From Lobosporangium transversale (lineage: Eukaryota; Mortierellomycota; Mortierellomycetes; Mortierellales; Mortierellaceae): a stretch of 64,000 nucleotides of DNA. Position 1 is the stretch's first letter; every line of letters begins with the position of its first letter. The notes beneath the pieces were generated by a model. The model had not been told where the DNA came from. It saw only the letters and a list, made by a program, of their open reading frames with translations, and did not search any database. Below are positions 33,436 to 46,245 of the stretch, piece by piece. The DNA lies in assembly GCF_002105155.1 (NCBI RefSeq), contig NW_019029057.1, forward strand, positions 47,239 to 111,238. The letters are read 5' to 3'. Made by a program: the position numbers and the translations under genes.

Positions 33436-33903
33436 ATGATAATGACAGCCGCTCTGACAGATCTCAATGTTATAACAAACCTCGCCATAGGTTTGAATAC
33501 ACCATCGTTGTCTCCAAATTCCCCAGCAGTAACGGCACCAGCACCAATAGCCATAACCGACCCGATGCCTGCAGCTGAATCGGAAGTTACAGCAACAGAT
33601 AGAGATTTCTCTTATGCTCTCTGTCCATCGGGTATAGGAAGTCGACAGGAACGTGTAGATCACAATAATGATGGAAGTCCTCTTCCGGAACATGGAGATG
33701 AACCAATCGGTGAGTTGCGTGGGTCTGTATTCTCGCGAGTGCTTCGATTTCTGAAACGTGCAGTGTCTTGTGATTGCTGTCACGGCCACGACCAAGAGGA
33801 AGGAGAAGAAGGATACCCTTATTCATTCCATCTCTACCATCTTGAGCATCACCTCCAACACTCTACGGATGATAGCGCAGGATCCTTTGTTATTATTAAT
33901 TAA
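33436..33903 (+). CDS. Hypothetical protein, 155 aa
   Basis: Open frame from ATG 33436 (MIMTAALTDLNVITNLAIGL). The N-terminal half is Ala/Pro/Thr-rich, the middle has a basic helix-like piece (VFSRVLRFLKRAV) followed by CDCCHGH, and the C terminus is His-rich (YPYSFHLYHLEHHLQHS). No family. A strong donor-like GTGAGT at 33710 lies inside the frame, so the true structure may be spliced. The gene could also be spurious: a minus frame covers the same bases. Confidence 0.35.
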   Translation: MIMTAALTDLNVITNLAIGLNTPSLSPNSPAVTAPAPIAITDPMPAAESEVTATDRDFSYALCPSGIGSRQERVDHNNDGSPLPEHGDEPIGELRGSVFSRVLRFLKRAVSCDCCHGHDQEEGEEGYPYSFHLYHLEHHLQHSTDDSAGSFVIIN

Positions 33904-34150
33904 CGTTAAACAGTTGTATAACTTTATGAGCGGCGCTGTAGCTATGTATGAATTAATAAATGGAGTGAACAATCAGACGGTGGCTAGCTTTGCTCTATCC
34001 TCTGTCCCTTTTATTTTAAGTACGTCAATCTCTTTTTTACACACCTCTATTTTTATTTTAAATGTTATTAGATGAATTAAGATTTTTTTTTTTGTATTCA
34101 TGTGTGCAGGGTATGAGAGTGCTTGGAGAATGATTTTAAAATCGGATTTG

Positions 34151-36269
34151 TTAGTCAAGCACCAAAGTACGTTCACCCGATGATGAAGTTGAATCCAACG
34201 TTCTCCGAGATCCCTTGATAATTTGAGCTTTGAGTCCTTTTCCAAAATTGCGGTAACAAACCGCAGCGTTTGCGATAGTGGTCAAGATTGTTAATAAACA
34301 TAATGTGGCTATAGAGTAATGAACATTAGAACATTAGAACATTAGAACATTAGAACATTAGAACATTAGAACATTAGAACATTAGAACATTAGTACTTAG
34401 AACATTAGAAAAAAAAAAAAAAAAAAAAAAAAAAAAACATACCAAAGAGCGTCAAGAAGTTGATAATTCCAACATAGTTTTGCTTCTTGTCACCAATATA
34501 CATCCTGACCACTTTGAACATAAAATATGCCACACCACAAAGCATCGATACTATAAAGATCGACATCCATCTTCGACTCTCATGTCGAACTGCATAAACC
34601 GCGATGTATAGGATAACGATTGTCAGAGGAAGGACAATGATCGTAAGCCAATATTCCGGATCTGCTTCTCTCCTTGTCAAAGTCAAGTAAATAAATTGAA
34701 TCGAAAATCCGACAAAAAAGAACAGATCGACCTTGATCAATACTAGATAGATCTGGTAAGCACGATACATCCCTATTTTGTTGATGATGTTAAAATGAGA
34801 ACAAAAATAAGATTAGCTTTAACAATGCTATTACGATTTCCACCCACAAAATGCGTCCAATATATATATATATATATATATACATATATTTTCCCCTTAC
34901 TTTTCATATTTGGATCAGCTCCAATCTTTTTATAAATCTTCCATCCAAATTCCTGGAACAATTGGTATGCCAACCATGTGACAATGCATTGAGTGATTCC
35001 AATGACGACCACAACGACGATCAAAAGTGGTGTAAGTGTATCAACCAGCTGTTGCACTGACCAGGCAGGGTCCAGAAAAGCGGAGCTGTCTCCCAGCGAT
35101 GTTTTTGTCTGACTGATCTCAAAAATCGAATAGGCAAAACAACACAAGTTGAAAATAACAATGGCGATCATTTCAATGGTATTCTGCGCTCGAACCTATC
35201 AATTTGTGGATTTTGTAAGGACATCAAATTATTAATTTGTAAATGGAGCATGGGAGAAAAATTCTGAGGACAAAAAAAAATACACAGGAGAGAAGAGGTA
35301 AATTTAGACAACAACGGAAGAGAACTCCAATTGAGCGCATCATGGTTGCTGTCTCTGCATGAAGAGAGCATACTAAATACTCGATCCATGATGATTTAGC
35401 AGTAGATCTTTTTTTTTTTTTTCTTTTTTTCCGCAATATATTTTATCCTTCTGTGAACAACGATCCAACACATGGAGGACTCAAGGAGTCACACATGGAT
35501 TTGACAGGGGAACAAAGCGCTGCACGACAGGTGGACAACACATCAGGGGATGCATTTACTGGGCTATTGTAGATTATAAACTTACAGCATCCCAAGCCAA
35601 GACAAGTTGAAAGAGCTGAGCAAATACAAAGACAATCAGATAAGCTGGAATAGACCTAGATTCGTTATCGGTATCCAAGTAGGGCTCCTGTATATCAACG
35701 CCAGGCCTTACAAGAGGTGTATCCCTCAATGCTTTAAAATACATGACGACGATGATAGTTTGAACAATGATGACCAACAATGCCTCGAGGCCAATGACTA
35801 GCAACAATGCTTTGCCATAATTCGAACAAGGGAAACGGTAAAGTTTTTCCAAGCGCGCTTTGAGCGAAGGTTTCTGGTCCGAATCTGAAGGGTCAAAGGG
35901 CTGTGGTGGATATGCATAGTAGTTTGCTGGTCTGTTTTCGGACCCCCGTCGATCCTGCAATGCCGCGGCAGCCGTGGGACGAGCGACACGATGCTGTTGC
36001 ATTCGGATGGAATCCTCTGTCTGGATTTGTTCTTGCAGTCGCTGCTGATGCTGTCGTTGCAACTGAAGTTGTTCTCGTTGCTGGGGGGTCATGTTGTGGT
36101 GATTTGAAGGATTGTCAGCGCTAGCCGGGTATCTGAAAGCGTGCTCAGTCTTGTTGTCCTGAAGTGGGTTATGAACATAATTGTTATTATGATTGTATTG
36201 AAGTTGTTGCTGCTGCCCATTGCCATAACTGTAGGCTGATGGCTCCTGGCCTCGGGCTTGGCCAGCCAT
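34151..36269 (-). CDS. UPF0658-type Golgi membrane protein, 488 aa
   Basis: Four exons join in frame: 35586-36269, 34901-35195, 34443-34772 and 34151-34308. Residues 1 to about 150 are Gln/Asn/His-rich and cytosolic-looking. The rest has several membrane helices (GKALLLVIGLEALLVIIVQT, AYLIVFVFAQLFQLVLAWDA, MIAIVIFNLCCFAYSIFEI, LIVVVVVIGITQCIVTWLAY and more). The pattern FAQLFQLVLAWDAVRAQNTI and the closing NFGKGLKAQI match the fungal UPF0658 family, annotated in fission yeast as Golgi apparatus membrane proteins of unknown function. Intron 2 contains a TA repeat; intron 3 contains an 8-bp tandem repeat and a long A run. Start is ATG 36269. Confidence 0.8.
34320..34408. repeat. 8-bp tandem repeat (GAACATTA)n in an intron
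   Basis: About ten copies of GAACATTA, the last two slightly disrupted (TAGTACTTAG), followed directly by about 28 A. It lies in intron 3 of the UPF0658 gene, close to the exon 3 donor at 34442. Confidence 0.9.
34860..34891. repeat. (TA)n microsatellite
   Basis: About 15 TA dinucleotides inside intron 2 of the UPF0658 gene, ten bases from the exon 2 donor at 34900. Confidence 0.85.
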
Positions 36270-37634
36270 GAGCGAGATTTGCTAATGCAAGTCGAAAAAA
36301 AAAAAAAAAAAAAAAAAAAAAAGATGTACCGATGAAGGAGTAAGTAAGACGAACAAAGATGAGAAGGGAGAAGCGGTGATGGAGAGGGTAAGAAGACGGA
36401 GATGCTGTTTGAATGTGTGGATTGTGTGGATAAAGAGAGCAAAAAAAAAAAAAAGTCGGGGGAAAGAGAGAAACGAGCAAAAGTTGTGCGGAGGAGGTAA
36501 AAAAAAAGACCCCATGTGTACGTCCGACTGGACAAAGTGTGAGAAGTAAGACACAACGACAGTGATTTTGATTTTGAGTGTGCCTGATTTTGTTCAGGCA
36601 CATGTTGCATGAGACTTTGTCAACTTCAAGTCTATCTGTTCCACTGGTTCTGATAATCAATCATTGGCATTTTCATGAAGCATGTGGTAGAATACACAAA
36701 ACACAAATACATATTCGACCTCAATACTAAAAGGTTATAGTACAGAACAGATCCTTACAGAGTGCTCGCTGCTATCGTCTTTCATGAAGATGAAATATTT
36801 AACGACTCATCAAAAAGTCGACCGTTAAAAAGTAACGAGGGATTCCAAAGAATGAAAAAAGGAAGAACAAAAGGTATAGTTTGTGTCTTAGTGTGTACTG
36901 TCTACTGAATATCACAATATTACACGAATGGAGTAGAAGCAAAATTAACTTGTATGCAGTAAAGGAAAAGCGCGAATAAACAATGAAGACAAAGGGCGTC
37001 GAAATGGGACAAGAGATTACGATGAACTCAATGAGAGGAAGAAATGAAGTTGAATGTGGGATCAGAATGAGAGAGCAAAAAAAAAAAAGACGAGTGATGG
37101 TGAGAAAAAAAGAGAAGGGAAGAGAGAGAGTAATATTTTAGTTCTGTGGCGCATTAATGCTTAATGAATGCATGGTCTCAGTGTCCAGTAGGGTTGCTGA
37201 AAATACATTTTATTAAAAAAGTGGACCCCGATAATTTATGAAAATCAGGAAGATAATGTCGTTTGTATCCCTTGCATTGTTTTCCTGTTTCGTTTGCATT
37301 GATAGACTTTTTTTTTTTGCTAATACAATGGGACAGAAGGATGAAGATGAATGAAGAAGGTTAATTAAAGATTGCTATTGGGCTATTAAGATTAACAATT
37401 GATATTTCTGAGAGTAATGTGGATATACAAATGAATGGATATCAATCAAGCAGATTAATTTATATACTAACGTATTTTTTTACTTAAAAAGGACAAGTCT
37501 GTTTGACACATCCTATTAGGAGACTATCCAAATTTGAACGCATTTTGATTTAATAAGTTTATGGTGGAGACACTGTCCATGACCTTTTTTTGCGTCCCTC
37601 TTTTGCATTCACAGCCTTCACATAATAATTAACC
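36270..37634. other. Divergent intergenic region
   Basis: Upstream of UPF0658 (minus) and ESS2 (plus). Purine-rich on the plus strand at 36300-36520, including A runs at about 36296-36322 and 36440-36453; this is a C/T-rich promoter in the sense of the minus gene. The middle is AT-rich spacer. Frames such as minus 36089-36610 only translate the promoter tract. Confidence 0.45.
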
Positions 37635-39629
37635 ATGGACTCGCAACAAATTGTCAAAAGTGATGTGTCCTCTGCACTCACAACCAATACAAAATACAAA
37701 TCCAATGTTGCTCCACCACCACCACAGGAGGTCCTTGAGGAAGATGAGTATGTGGAGGCACTGAGTAAGATCATTGAACGAGATTTCTTTCCTGATCTCG
37801 CCAAGCTTAAACGCCAGCACGCCTATCTAGAAGCAGTTGAGATGAACGATATTCAAAGGATACAGGCTGCGGCTCGAGACATTACTGGAAACGATACACC
37901 ACTGGGGCAACGAAGATTAAAGACCCCAGGTAAAATTTATCAGATAAATATTTATCACAACATTCGCCAGGCTTTAATGCTTCCCGACCAGGCTTTCTGA
38001 TAAGAACAATTGACATATCACGATTAGCCCGAACACCTAAAGTGAGGTCTGGGATGCCAGATGCATCTTGGACGCCCGCTCGAATGGACGCCGAAGCAAC
38101 ACCAACATGGCGAGATGATGCTAGAGTACATTCATCTTTAAACACAATAGATACACCAATGATGGACACACCAGCTGTCCGAACTCTTCGAAAGCAGAAT
38201 GCAGAACTCGGTGCTGGCGATGATCAAAAGAAGGTCATAGACACCTCACTATCACTTGACGAATTTCAGGCGCGATACACGAGCGAGGATAATGCATCTT
38301 TCATCGAGATTGTCGAAAAAATCAACAGCCAAAAGAGAGAAAAGTACCGTTGGTTGTACGAGCAGGAAAAGAAGCATCAAAAGCTGATCGAGGGAGAGAA
38401 TAAATCTGAGCAGAAATTGCTGCTTCAAAATGGAGAGACTAATGCAGAAGCTGCAGACGATAACTCACAAAGGAGTACATCAAGCCTCGCGCTTATTTCA
38501 GCGGACAAAAAATCAGCCACCATTCCAACATGGGAATATAAGGTACGGGAGCAGATAAAATGTAGTCGGTGCTACTATTAATGGCTTGGAAACCCAAGTT
38601 TGCCTTCTTACGCTCTCTAATCACCCTAAGTTTTTATTTGGATGTAACCGAGCAGGCAAAGAATACGCTGATGTATTTTCCTGAAGGTCTTGGTACAAAT
38701 CTTGATTTGGGATCAACGAGGGCTGCGCCAAAGGAGGTTGTTCATCGTAATACCGGATTTCAAGGAAGAGACCTATTGGTTGTAAATCAAGCGGCAGCCA
38801 AAAAAGCTTCAAGAATAGATTGTAAGCTATTCTCTGATACATCACTTCGCTGAAGAAATTATGGAAAACTAATTATGTCTTATTAACACTCTTTAGCCCT
38901 GAAAATGAACGATACGGATTCTCCCAAAGTCCGTGGATTCAGCTTTGTTTCTTCAACTCCCTCTCCAAGCATGTCACAATTAGGTGACGACCCTGATTTG
39001 ATGACGTGGGGGACGATTGAGGATGAGCCCTTGCTGATTAGTTCTGGTGTCACGGATTCAGGTATCGCTCATATTCATTTGCTTTCATCTATTTTGACGA
39101 GCCCATTCTCCTATGGATTTCATACTAACTAATTGTTCTATTTCTTTGCAACTAATAAATAGGTCCATCGCCATTCAAGGTACCACCAACACCTCGGCGT
39201 GAACTACTTGCGCAGAAACTTACAGAGAGGGCATCAAAGCGCATCAGAGAAACACCTTCTTTGCGAGATAAAGTATACACATCACCATCAATGAGCGCAC
39301 TATCGCAGTATCATAACTCTATCGGAGGCAGCACACCTACTCCAAAGTTTAACTCACCCTATCATGCCGTTGCACGGGGGACTCCTGGGCGCACGCCTGG
39401 CTCATCAAAATCACGCCCTATATTCAATCGCATTGCCAGCCCGAATCCGAGGATTAGAACTGAGATGTTGTCACCTGCGGCGCAAAATTTGCTGCAAAGA
39501 GCCAGAGGCAACGGTTCACGCGGTGCAGATCAGCAGTTAAGATCATCCTATGGCAATAACAGCCCGATTGCGAGTGCGGGTCGTCGGCATGGTTCAGTGA
39601 CACCATCACCCTTACATAGACAGCACTAG
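37635..39629 (+). CDS. ESS2: ESS2/DGCR14 (Bis1) splicing-associated nuclear protein, 535 aa
   Basis: Five exons join in frame: 37635-37929, 38028-38542, 38656-38821, 38897-39061 and 39163-39629. The N-terminal block (VLEEDEYVEALSKIIERDFF, then PDLAKLKRQHAYLEA) is the signature of ESS2 proteins, which associate with the spliceosome (C complex) in the nucleus. The middle block (SLDEFQARYTSEDNASFIEI, KYRWLYEQEK) and the C-terminal blocks (KNTLMYFPEGLG; VPPTPRRELLAQKL; SPAAQNLLQRA) also fit the family. Start is ATG 37635. Length is near the family norm. The RNF212-like gene follows on the same strand 160 bp after the stop. Confidence 0.9.
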
Positions 39630-39788
39630 TGCTGGAAACGTAATTTGTAAATAATCTTCAATTTTACCTTAACTTTAAGCTTTTTTTTGTGCTTTTGGTG
39701 GGATTCAAGAAGCCACAACTGCCTACTACTCAAATCTTGGATTCTTCTATCCTTCCTACGCTCCCCACGTCCTTTTCAATAGTGCAGC

Positions 39789-41730
39789 ATGCTGAAATAC
39801 ATACATTGCAATAAATGCTTTAAAAATGATCCCGTATCAGAAACAGCTTATTTTCTAATACAATGTGGCCATCTGTCGTGCCTCGCTTGCCTTAACCATG
39901 CTTCCGACAATCATGACGGCCATAAAAGAAATAAAGTGATCGTAAAGGAAAAGAAAGACTCAAAGGACCGACCGGAATTGGATGACAGATCTACAGGTTC
40001 TCTTTTACTCGATCAGTTACCTCCTTGGTAGTTTGGGGTATTATTCGTAGCCATATTTCACTTGAATGAATTGCCACTAAAATAATAAATTAGAAATAGA
40101 ACAAGGTGAAGGGGTTTGCCCTATTTGCAAGACAGCTTGTCAATATATGAGGATCACAGAGCATCTTGTAAGAGCCGGTCTTGGTAGCTCTCCAAAATAA
40201 TTAAAGACTCAAAAAAGCTGAAACAGTTTAAATACCAATGCAATGAGCATATTAGAGTGATCTTCCCGCATCGATACAGCCATTATTCCGCACATTGGAA
40301 ACGATTTGCTACGATACAATGGATGTGTGGAAGGTAAAACGACAAACGTATTTTTTTTAAAGTTTTATTTGAGCTATCATATCAATACATAATATTTCAA
40401 CAAAGCTAATCGGCGAAGCAAGCAGTTTCATGAAGACAACTTGACAAACTTGATAGATCATCTACGAAAAAAGTCAGCAAGGCAGCAGCAACTCTTATTA
40501 AAGTCTCGTGCAGAGCTCGTTAATATGAAAAAAATGAAAAGGTATAGTAAGAGATATGAGTGCACGCTTGGTAGCCAGGATAAAAGGCCCATAACATCTT
40601 CTAAAGCTAGAATTGATATTGAACCAATATGAGATGCGTAGCGAGATCCGCGAGCTCAAGCTCGAGAATGAGAGGCTTCAAAAGAAGATCCAAGAGCTGG
40701 AGCGATCTCAAAAGAGAGAATATAACGCACCACATATGCAACAAGCCACTGAAAAGGAGTCATTGGAGGCCCATGATAAGGTACCTAATTCGAGGGCAGC
40801 CATGCCTTCAGGGACCTTCAAAAATGCTCTACCGGAGCCTTTGCTATGCACCTCGAAGTATGCACCACATCAGACCCTTCGCGGTTCTCAAGACTATCGT
40901 GAAAATAAAGTGAGGTGTGTTCAAATATCGATGCTCGACTTGATGTATTCATATTATAAAACTGAAACCTAATCATATATTCTCCAGGACGCGTTCGGCC
41001 ATGTCAAGCAGTAGCACCGTAAAGTCTGGCTTAACGGTATGACATGCCTTTGGTGTTCGTATTACAATATTTTGTGATGTATTCTTAAAGTTACAAGAAT
41101 AATATTTACTAGTAAAAGCGGTCTTAGGTTCAGGTACCAAGTACGCCGCAGCCTCCTGTACGCCTCTCTCTCCTCTCAAACTCCAATGCTAGCTCACCTA
41201 GAGTCCATTTGGCTAGCCATGTATCATATCCACACGCCCCTCATGCAACGAAGACACTGCCTTGTGAATCTTTCCCAGCAGCATTGCCAAACGAAGGCGT
41301 TATTTATAAAGCGACACACAATCCTGCTGTATACTTAAGCCATATCCCCTCTATGGATACAAGTGCCTCAGGAGTCGCGCAACTCCCCAGGGTTATGGGG
41401 TGTATTAATGAGGAGACTCCAATGCCAGGCCCTATACAGCCTATAACATATAATCAAGCTCAGCCTTACTCAACAACAATGCCACCACCACCTCCTCCGA
41501 CGTCACAGCATCAGCAATCCCGACCATGGCTTTATAGCGCGCGTTCCAATGCTTACTCTGCAGTTCCTCAAAGAGTCGCATACCAAGGCCGGAGTATTGC
41601 TACTGTGGGTCAACCAACAGCGCGAACCCGATATGTTCCAGTTATATATGGCAACAACATACCACAGGAACAATTGGTCCGCAACCGAAACTCTGTAACA
41701 GCTGTAAGGACCATTTGGCGACAGCAATGA
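39789..41730 (+). CDS. RNF212/HEI10/Zip3-type meiotic RING protein
   Basis: The family comprises RING E3 ligases (SUMO or ubiquitin) that mark meiotic crossover sites. Seven exons read: 39789-39996, 40094-40167, 40256-40333, 40406-40541, one starting at about 40607-40611 and ending 40915, 40988-41036 and 41128-41730. Exons 1-2 give a split RING: CNKCF, FLIQCGHLSCLACL, then CPICKTAC. Exons 4-5 form a coiled coil (DNLTNLIDHLRKKSARQQQL; IRELKLENERLQKKIQELE). The C terminus is Pro/Ser/Tyr-rich. Exon 4 does not fit its neighbours in phase with canonical GT-AG joins on either side, although its own reading is clearly family-like. So a non-canonical splice, a sequence error or a broken gene is possible. 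Start ATG 39789 (MLKYIHCNKCF). Confidence 0.7.
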
Positions 41731-42013
41731 CAGATGTAATATGATTAAAAAAAAAAATCGGTGAGTGGCCAAAACGATTTTGCTGCAAGAGCGATAAAAA
41801 AGATATATTCTTCGTTCAAGGTACATGATTTCATCGTGCCTTTATACCCAGAAAATCTTGATTCTTATGAGGTAATTATGGCCTTAATGAATAGGAGCCA
41901 ATTTTCATTGCCCATTTTTATATATAGTACGGCTTGATGATGGCATGCATTAAGCTTTATTAAAATGTAGACGCATAATGTTTCTATGTCATCGTCTGCC
42001 TTTGCATTTTTGC

Positions 42014-42640
42014 TTATCGTAACTCAACCTTCATACGATTGACAACCTCTTCACGAAGCTTGTCTTGAATTTCATTGATTTCTGTGTTGGTAACATTGCG
42101 GTCCATGGAGCGATAGTTGATTCTGTAGCAGAGACTGCGCCTCTGGGTCTTTGGATGAACGAATTGGTCAATCTGACAAATATAAAATAGTTGAACGTGA
42201 ACGATTGGGAAGTGTTAATTACGCCTTTTTTTTTTTTTTTTTTTTTTTTTTAGATAGAAAACAAATAATAGTAGTAATATATAAAGACTTTACCAGCTGA
42301 ACATCTTCGGCAAGGTCTCCTGCGACGTCTCGCACAATTTCACAAAAGTTATTCTCATGGAACTGGTCGTTCGACCAGAACGAAATATCCTTAATACATG
42401 GAGGATATTTGGAAAAAGGTATAAACTTTTGAATCTTGGAGGGTTCAAACTGTTTTAAGAAACGTTCATCATGCGACCAGAAGAGGCGAATATCGGGAAT
42501 ACCAAAAAGCACAAGCGCTAGACGCTCAAGACCCAAACCAAAAGCCCAACCAATCTTATCGGGCTTCCCTGTTTTATCGGATGAGGATCGTTAGGGTTGT
42601 AGAAGACAATAAGGATCAGAGCCATAATGAAGCTGTCTTT

Positions 42641-42674
<34 letters not shown>

Positions 42675-43560
42675 TGCGTTGATTAAAATATCCTGTCTGA
42701 TAACACCACATCCAAGGACCTCAAGCCATTTACCCTGATACAGAATCTCCATCTCCCAACTAGGGCTCGTGAATGGGAACTGAGCATCGATCCAGCGCAC
42801 CTGCAAATCTTTCTCATGCGAGAACAGCTTACGAACCATCATGTTGAGCGAATGCTTCAGATGATCAGCCGTTGCGAGCATCGCCGCTTCATCATGACAT
42901 TCTTGCTTAGGGTTCGCCGGGGTAATGACTGTCGTATCTGTGGTATGAATAGTTGAAGATGATGCCATGGAATCCTGTGCAATGGCTTTGCGGACATCCT
43001 CTACGACTGTCCTTGTTTCAAACAGCTGGGCACCCTCCATTTGGTGGAATACAGGGTAATGGCTTGCATCGATCTCATCTCTTCTGTAGACATCTGCAGT
43101 AACAAGGATTTTATCAGCTTCAGTCAGGACCTGCAGTTGATGAGCTGAGGTATGAGTCCGAAGCATGATCTTTTGATTAATGTAATATGTATCCGTGACA
43201 GCACGTCCTGGATGGTCTTCAGCAAAGCAAAGGTCGTCAAAATTCTCTTTAGTGCTGACGACGGGCGAGAATGTTTGATAATGCTTGAAATCTGGGAATG
43301 CGGAGGAGATTAGGTCCTTGATGATGGCAATTGGATGACTGGGAATAAGATGAAGTTGACGCGTCGTCTTTTCAAGGATCGTTGGAGTCACATTCGTGAA
43401 AGCGTCAGTCTGATAGCTCTTTCCGCCGAGAGTAATGATATCCTTGGTGATCTTTGGTGGCTCTTTCATAGCACTCACTAAACCAATTAAGTCAGATCCA
43501 ATTTGACGATAGGAATAAGAGCAATTAAGTATTTTTTTTTTCCTCCAAAAACCGCCGCAG

Positions 43561-43594
<34 letters not shown>

Positions 43595-43806
43595 AAAGAG
43601 TGGTTACCAGAATCTGGCGATAGCCTATAGTAAGAAGTGTGGAAGGACATGCATAGTGCTGGCCTTGTTGTACGTTGCAAGTGCGCACAAGTAACGACGG
43701 TTGTGCTCCTGTGTAAGGTTTGTCTCGGGAACACATTTCCGGCCTTTGGAACAGCCCTTGAGAGCAAAGCGCGGTTACTCCACTGCTGTATAACTGTTCT
43801 CAACAT
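42014..43806 (-). CDS. FARS2: Mitochondrial phenylalanyl-tRNA synthetase, 478 aa
   Basis: Attaches phenylalanine to mitochondrial tRNA-Phe; the mitochondrial enzyme is a monomer. Four exons join in frame: 43608-43806, 42674-43477, 42294-42568 and 42014-42172. Exon 1 is an Arg/Ser-rich, acid-free presequence ([19 protein letters not shown]). Exon 2 carries class II core motifs ([68 protein letters not shown] and [15 protein letters not shown]). Exon 3 holds motif 3 ([20 protein letters not shown]). Exon 4 completes the anticodon-binding domain ([20 protein letters not shown]). A Ser/Thr-rich insert follows AIAQ in exon 2. Introns contain long poly-A/T runs. Length fits the family. Confidence 0.92.
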
Positions 43807-44033
43807 TCCAGTGGCCGCAATGTGAGGAAATGCAGTGTTGAATGAAGTTGCTGCACGTCGGTGGTGAGACTAAACCTGTTCCTTTTGAAGGGTGTGCGGA
43901 AACCAAGGAAGAGTACGGGCGTCGATCAACAGTCACGACTGTTTGTTTCTAAAAAAGTAAAAAAAGTAGCTTGAATGTACACAGACTTCATGTTTGTTTT
44001 CTCCCAATTAGTTATTTTAACTTGACATCAACC

Positions 44034-44524
44034 ATGCTGCGCCTTGGAATGCCTATGAATAGGATCAACATGCGCCGTGTAGTGCATGAGGTTCCTCTGT
44101 ATAGGCAAACCCCACATTGTCGCTCTTCATTGGTCTTGCACCGCAATTTCCATGTCACAAGGCGAACTTTGTTCTCTACCCAGAGTAACAGTCAAGGATC
44201 CTATGGCAGTAGGTCAAAAAAATACATTGTAAATTGACAGGATGAGACTGATTCAATATGGTGTTCTTGCCTAGTTTTAGAATAAGGAGGAAGAAAGTGT
44301 GTGGAACGATAGGATTGACAAACAATTCTTGTTAAACTTCCTACTCATTGATAGGTCGCTTGAAGAAGACATGGAATGAAACGCCTGTCAAGTGGTCACC
44401 TATCCCAATCGGGTTAGGTCTCGCATTCATTGCTTTTCTACAATACAGAAAGGTTATGGAGCGGGAGGCAAATCGCGATCCGAATGTCACAAAAGCTGTT
44501 ATTGTTGGGCCTTGGCATGTAAGT

Positions 44525-44557
<33 letters not shown>

Positions 44558-45936
44558 AACAGGATCTGCCGTACTATCTTATGTCCAACTCAAACATGCA
44601 CAGCAAACACTTATCCGTATTCGCTCAAATATAGGTTCATGTGATCAGCGAGTTACCACTGAAGACGATATCAAGGCTCTGGGGCGCGTTCAATAGCATT
44701 ACTTTGCCCATGTGGTTCCGAGTCCCAGGATTTAAGCTTTATAGCTGGATTTTTGGATGCAACCTGGAAGAGATGAAGGATCCTGACTTGACTCATTATA
44801 AAAATCTGAGTGAATTCTTTTATCGTGAATTGAAGGAAGGTGTTCGCCCCATCGACTACAGCGCAGCCCTGGTAATGTAAATCTTTTCGTAATTTTTCCC
44901 CCTGTCTTAAAAAAAGTATGAAATCATCATTTCCGTGATTATTAATGTATAAATACATCTGTGTAAATGATACTGTCCGTTAGGTATCGCCATCAGATGG
45001 ACGAGTTTTCCATTTTGGGCTGGTTGACGGATCAAAAGTAGAGCAAATTAAGGGCATGTCATACATGCTTGAGGATTTCTTGGGTTCTCATAAGGCTTCA
45101 AAGACTGCTGAAATCATCAAGGCGACTCATTCAGCAAACGTTGTCGATGAAGAAGAATTTGCAGAAGTGAACGGTATCAGTTACACACTCGATAGCTTGC
45201 TGGGTCATGATCAACATGCATCGATGGAGCATAAGAAACAGGACATGCATGGCAATGTAGTCCCTGATGAGGAAGCTGATAAGAAAGCGAAATTAAATGA
45301 GGATGATGGCCAACTAAAGCTTCGCCCAGGGAATGCTCTTTTCTTTTGTGTGATTTACTTGGCCCCAGGAGATTACCATCGTTTCCACTCGCCCACGAAT
45401 TGGGTTGCAGAGACTAGACGTCACTTCTCGGGTGAGCTGTATTCGGTTTCACCATGGATGGTAAAGCAGCTTCAGGATTTATTTGTCTTGAACGAACGTG
45501 TGGTTTTATTGGGCAAATGGCGTCATGGATTCTTCTCAATGGTGCCCGTCGGCGCAACCAACGTTGGAAGCATCGTTTTGAACTTTGATAAAGTAATTTC
45601 TCATGAGAACAGGAAAAAAGTACTTCCAGCTTTCTTTTCTTTCTTTCTTTTTTTTTTTTAATACTAAACATATAATTACAACATTTCTTTTTTGATCTAC
45701 AGGAGCTTCGCACTAATAGTAGAGAGGATCGATTCAAGCGTGGATATGGTGAACTTTTATACAGTGGTGTGAGTCGTTTGTTGAACGGTCAACCCTTGCG
45801 AGTTGGTGAAGAAATGGGTGGATTCAAGCTGGGTTCGACTGTTGTGCTTGTGTTTGAGGCACCTCAGAACTTTAAGTTTGTGATTGAGCCTGGCCAACGT
45901 GTCAAGATGGGTCAAGCTCTTGGACGACTGGAATAA
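44034..45936 (+). CDS. PSD1: Mitochondrial phosphatidylserine decarboxylase (PSD1 type), 472 aa
   Basis: Converts phosphatidylserine to phosphatidylethanolamine at the mitochondrial inner membrane. Five exons join in frame: 44034-44208, 44355-44518, 44635-44871, 44984-45592 and 45703-45936. Exon 1 is a basic presequence (MLRLGMPMNRINMRRVV), and exon 2 carries a short membrane helix (PIGLGLAFIAFLQYRK). Core motifs include LSEFFYRELKEGVRPID, VSPSDGRVFHFG, YLAPGDYHRFHSP and, in exon 5, the self-cleavage site GGFKLGST, whose serine becomes the pyruvoyl group. A charged insert lies between the MSYMLEDFLG and LRPGNALFF blocks. Intron 2 contains a long A run. All catalytic landmarks are present. Confidence 0.93.
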
Positions 45937-46245
45937 AAGTACAGCTGGAATAAGCCAATAAAAAAATAAAAAAATAAAAAAATAAAAATAAAAATAAAAA
46001 GCAACCCTAGTGCGCTCATTGAATATTAATCTACAAAGATATATGATAGTGATGATCTATTCTTTGATAGGCCAAGTAGAGAAGAAAAAGAATATACATG
46101 TACTCGCTTGGAGGGTTTCTATTGACCTAAAACCTCTATCCGAATAGAAACTATCTGTTGATCTGTACGGTTTTTAAAGTTAGTCCAGAAATTCAGGGGC
46201 AAAAGATTAGAGAGGATGGATACAGGAGACGAAAATAAACAGAAC
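45937..46245. other. Convergent intergenic spacer with (ATAAAAA)n
   Basis: Separates the 3' ends of PSD1 (plus) and the XPG-Fanzor gene (minus). It opens with an ATAAAAA-type tandem repeat at about 45957-46000. In Fanzor/TnpB systems the guide RNA is usually encoded over or just past the nuclease's 3' end, which would place it here; I can see no structure that proves it. Confidence 0.4.

Noticed and set aside
34320..34408. Possible CRISPR-like array
   Set aside because: Units are 8 bp with no spacers. It is a simple tandem repeat in a eukaryotic intron.
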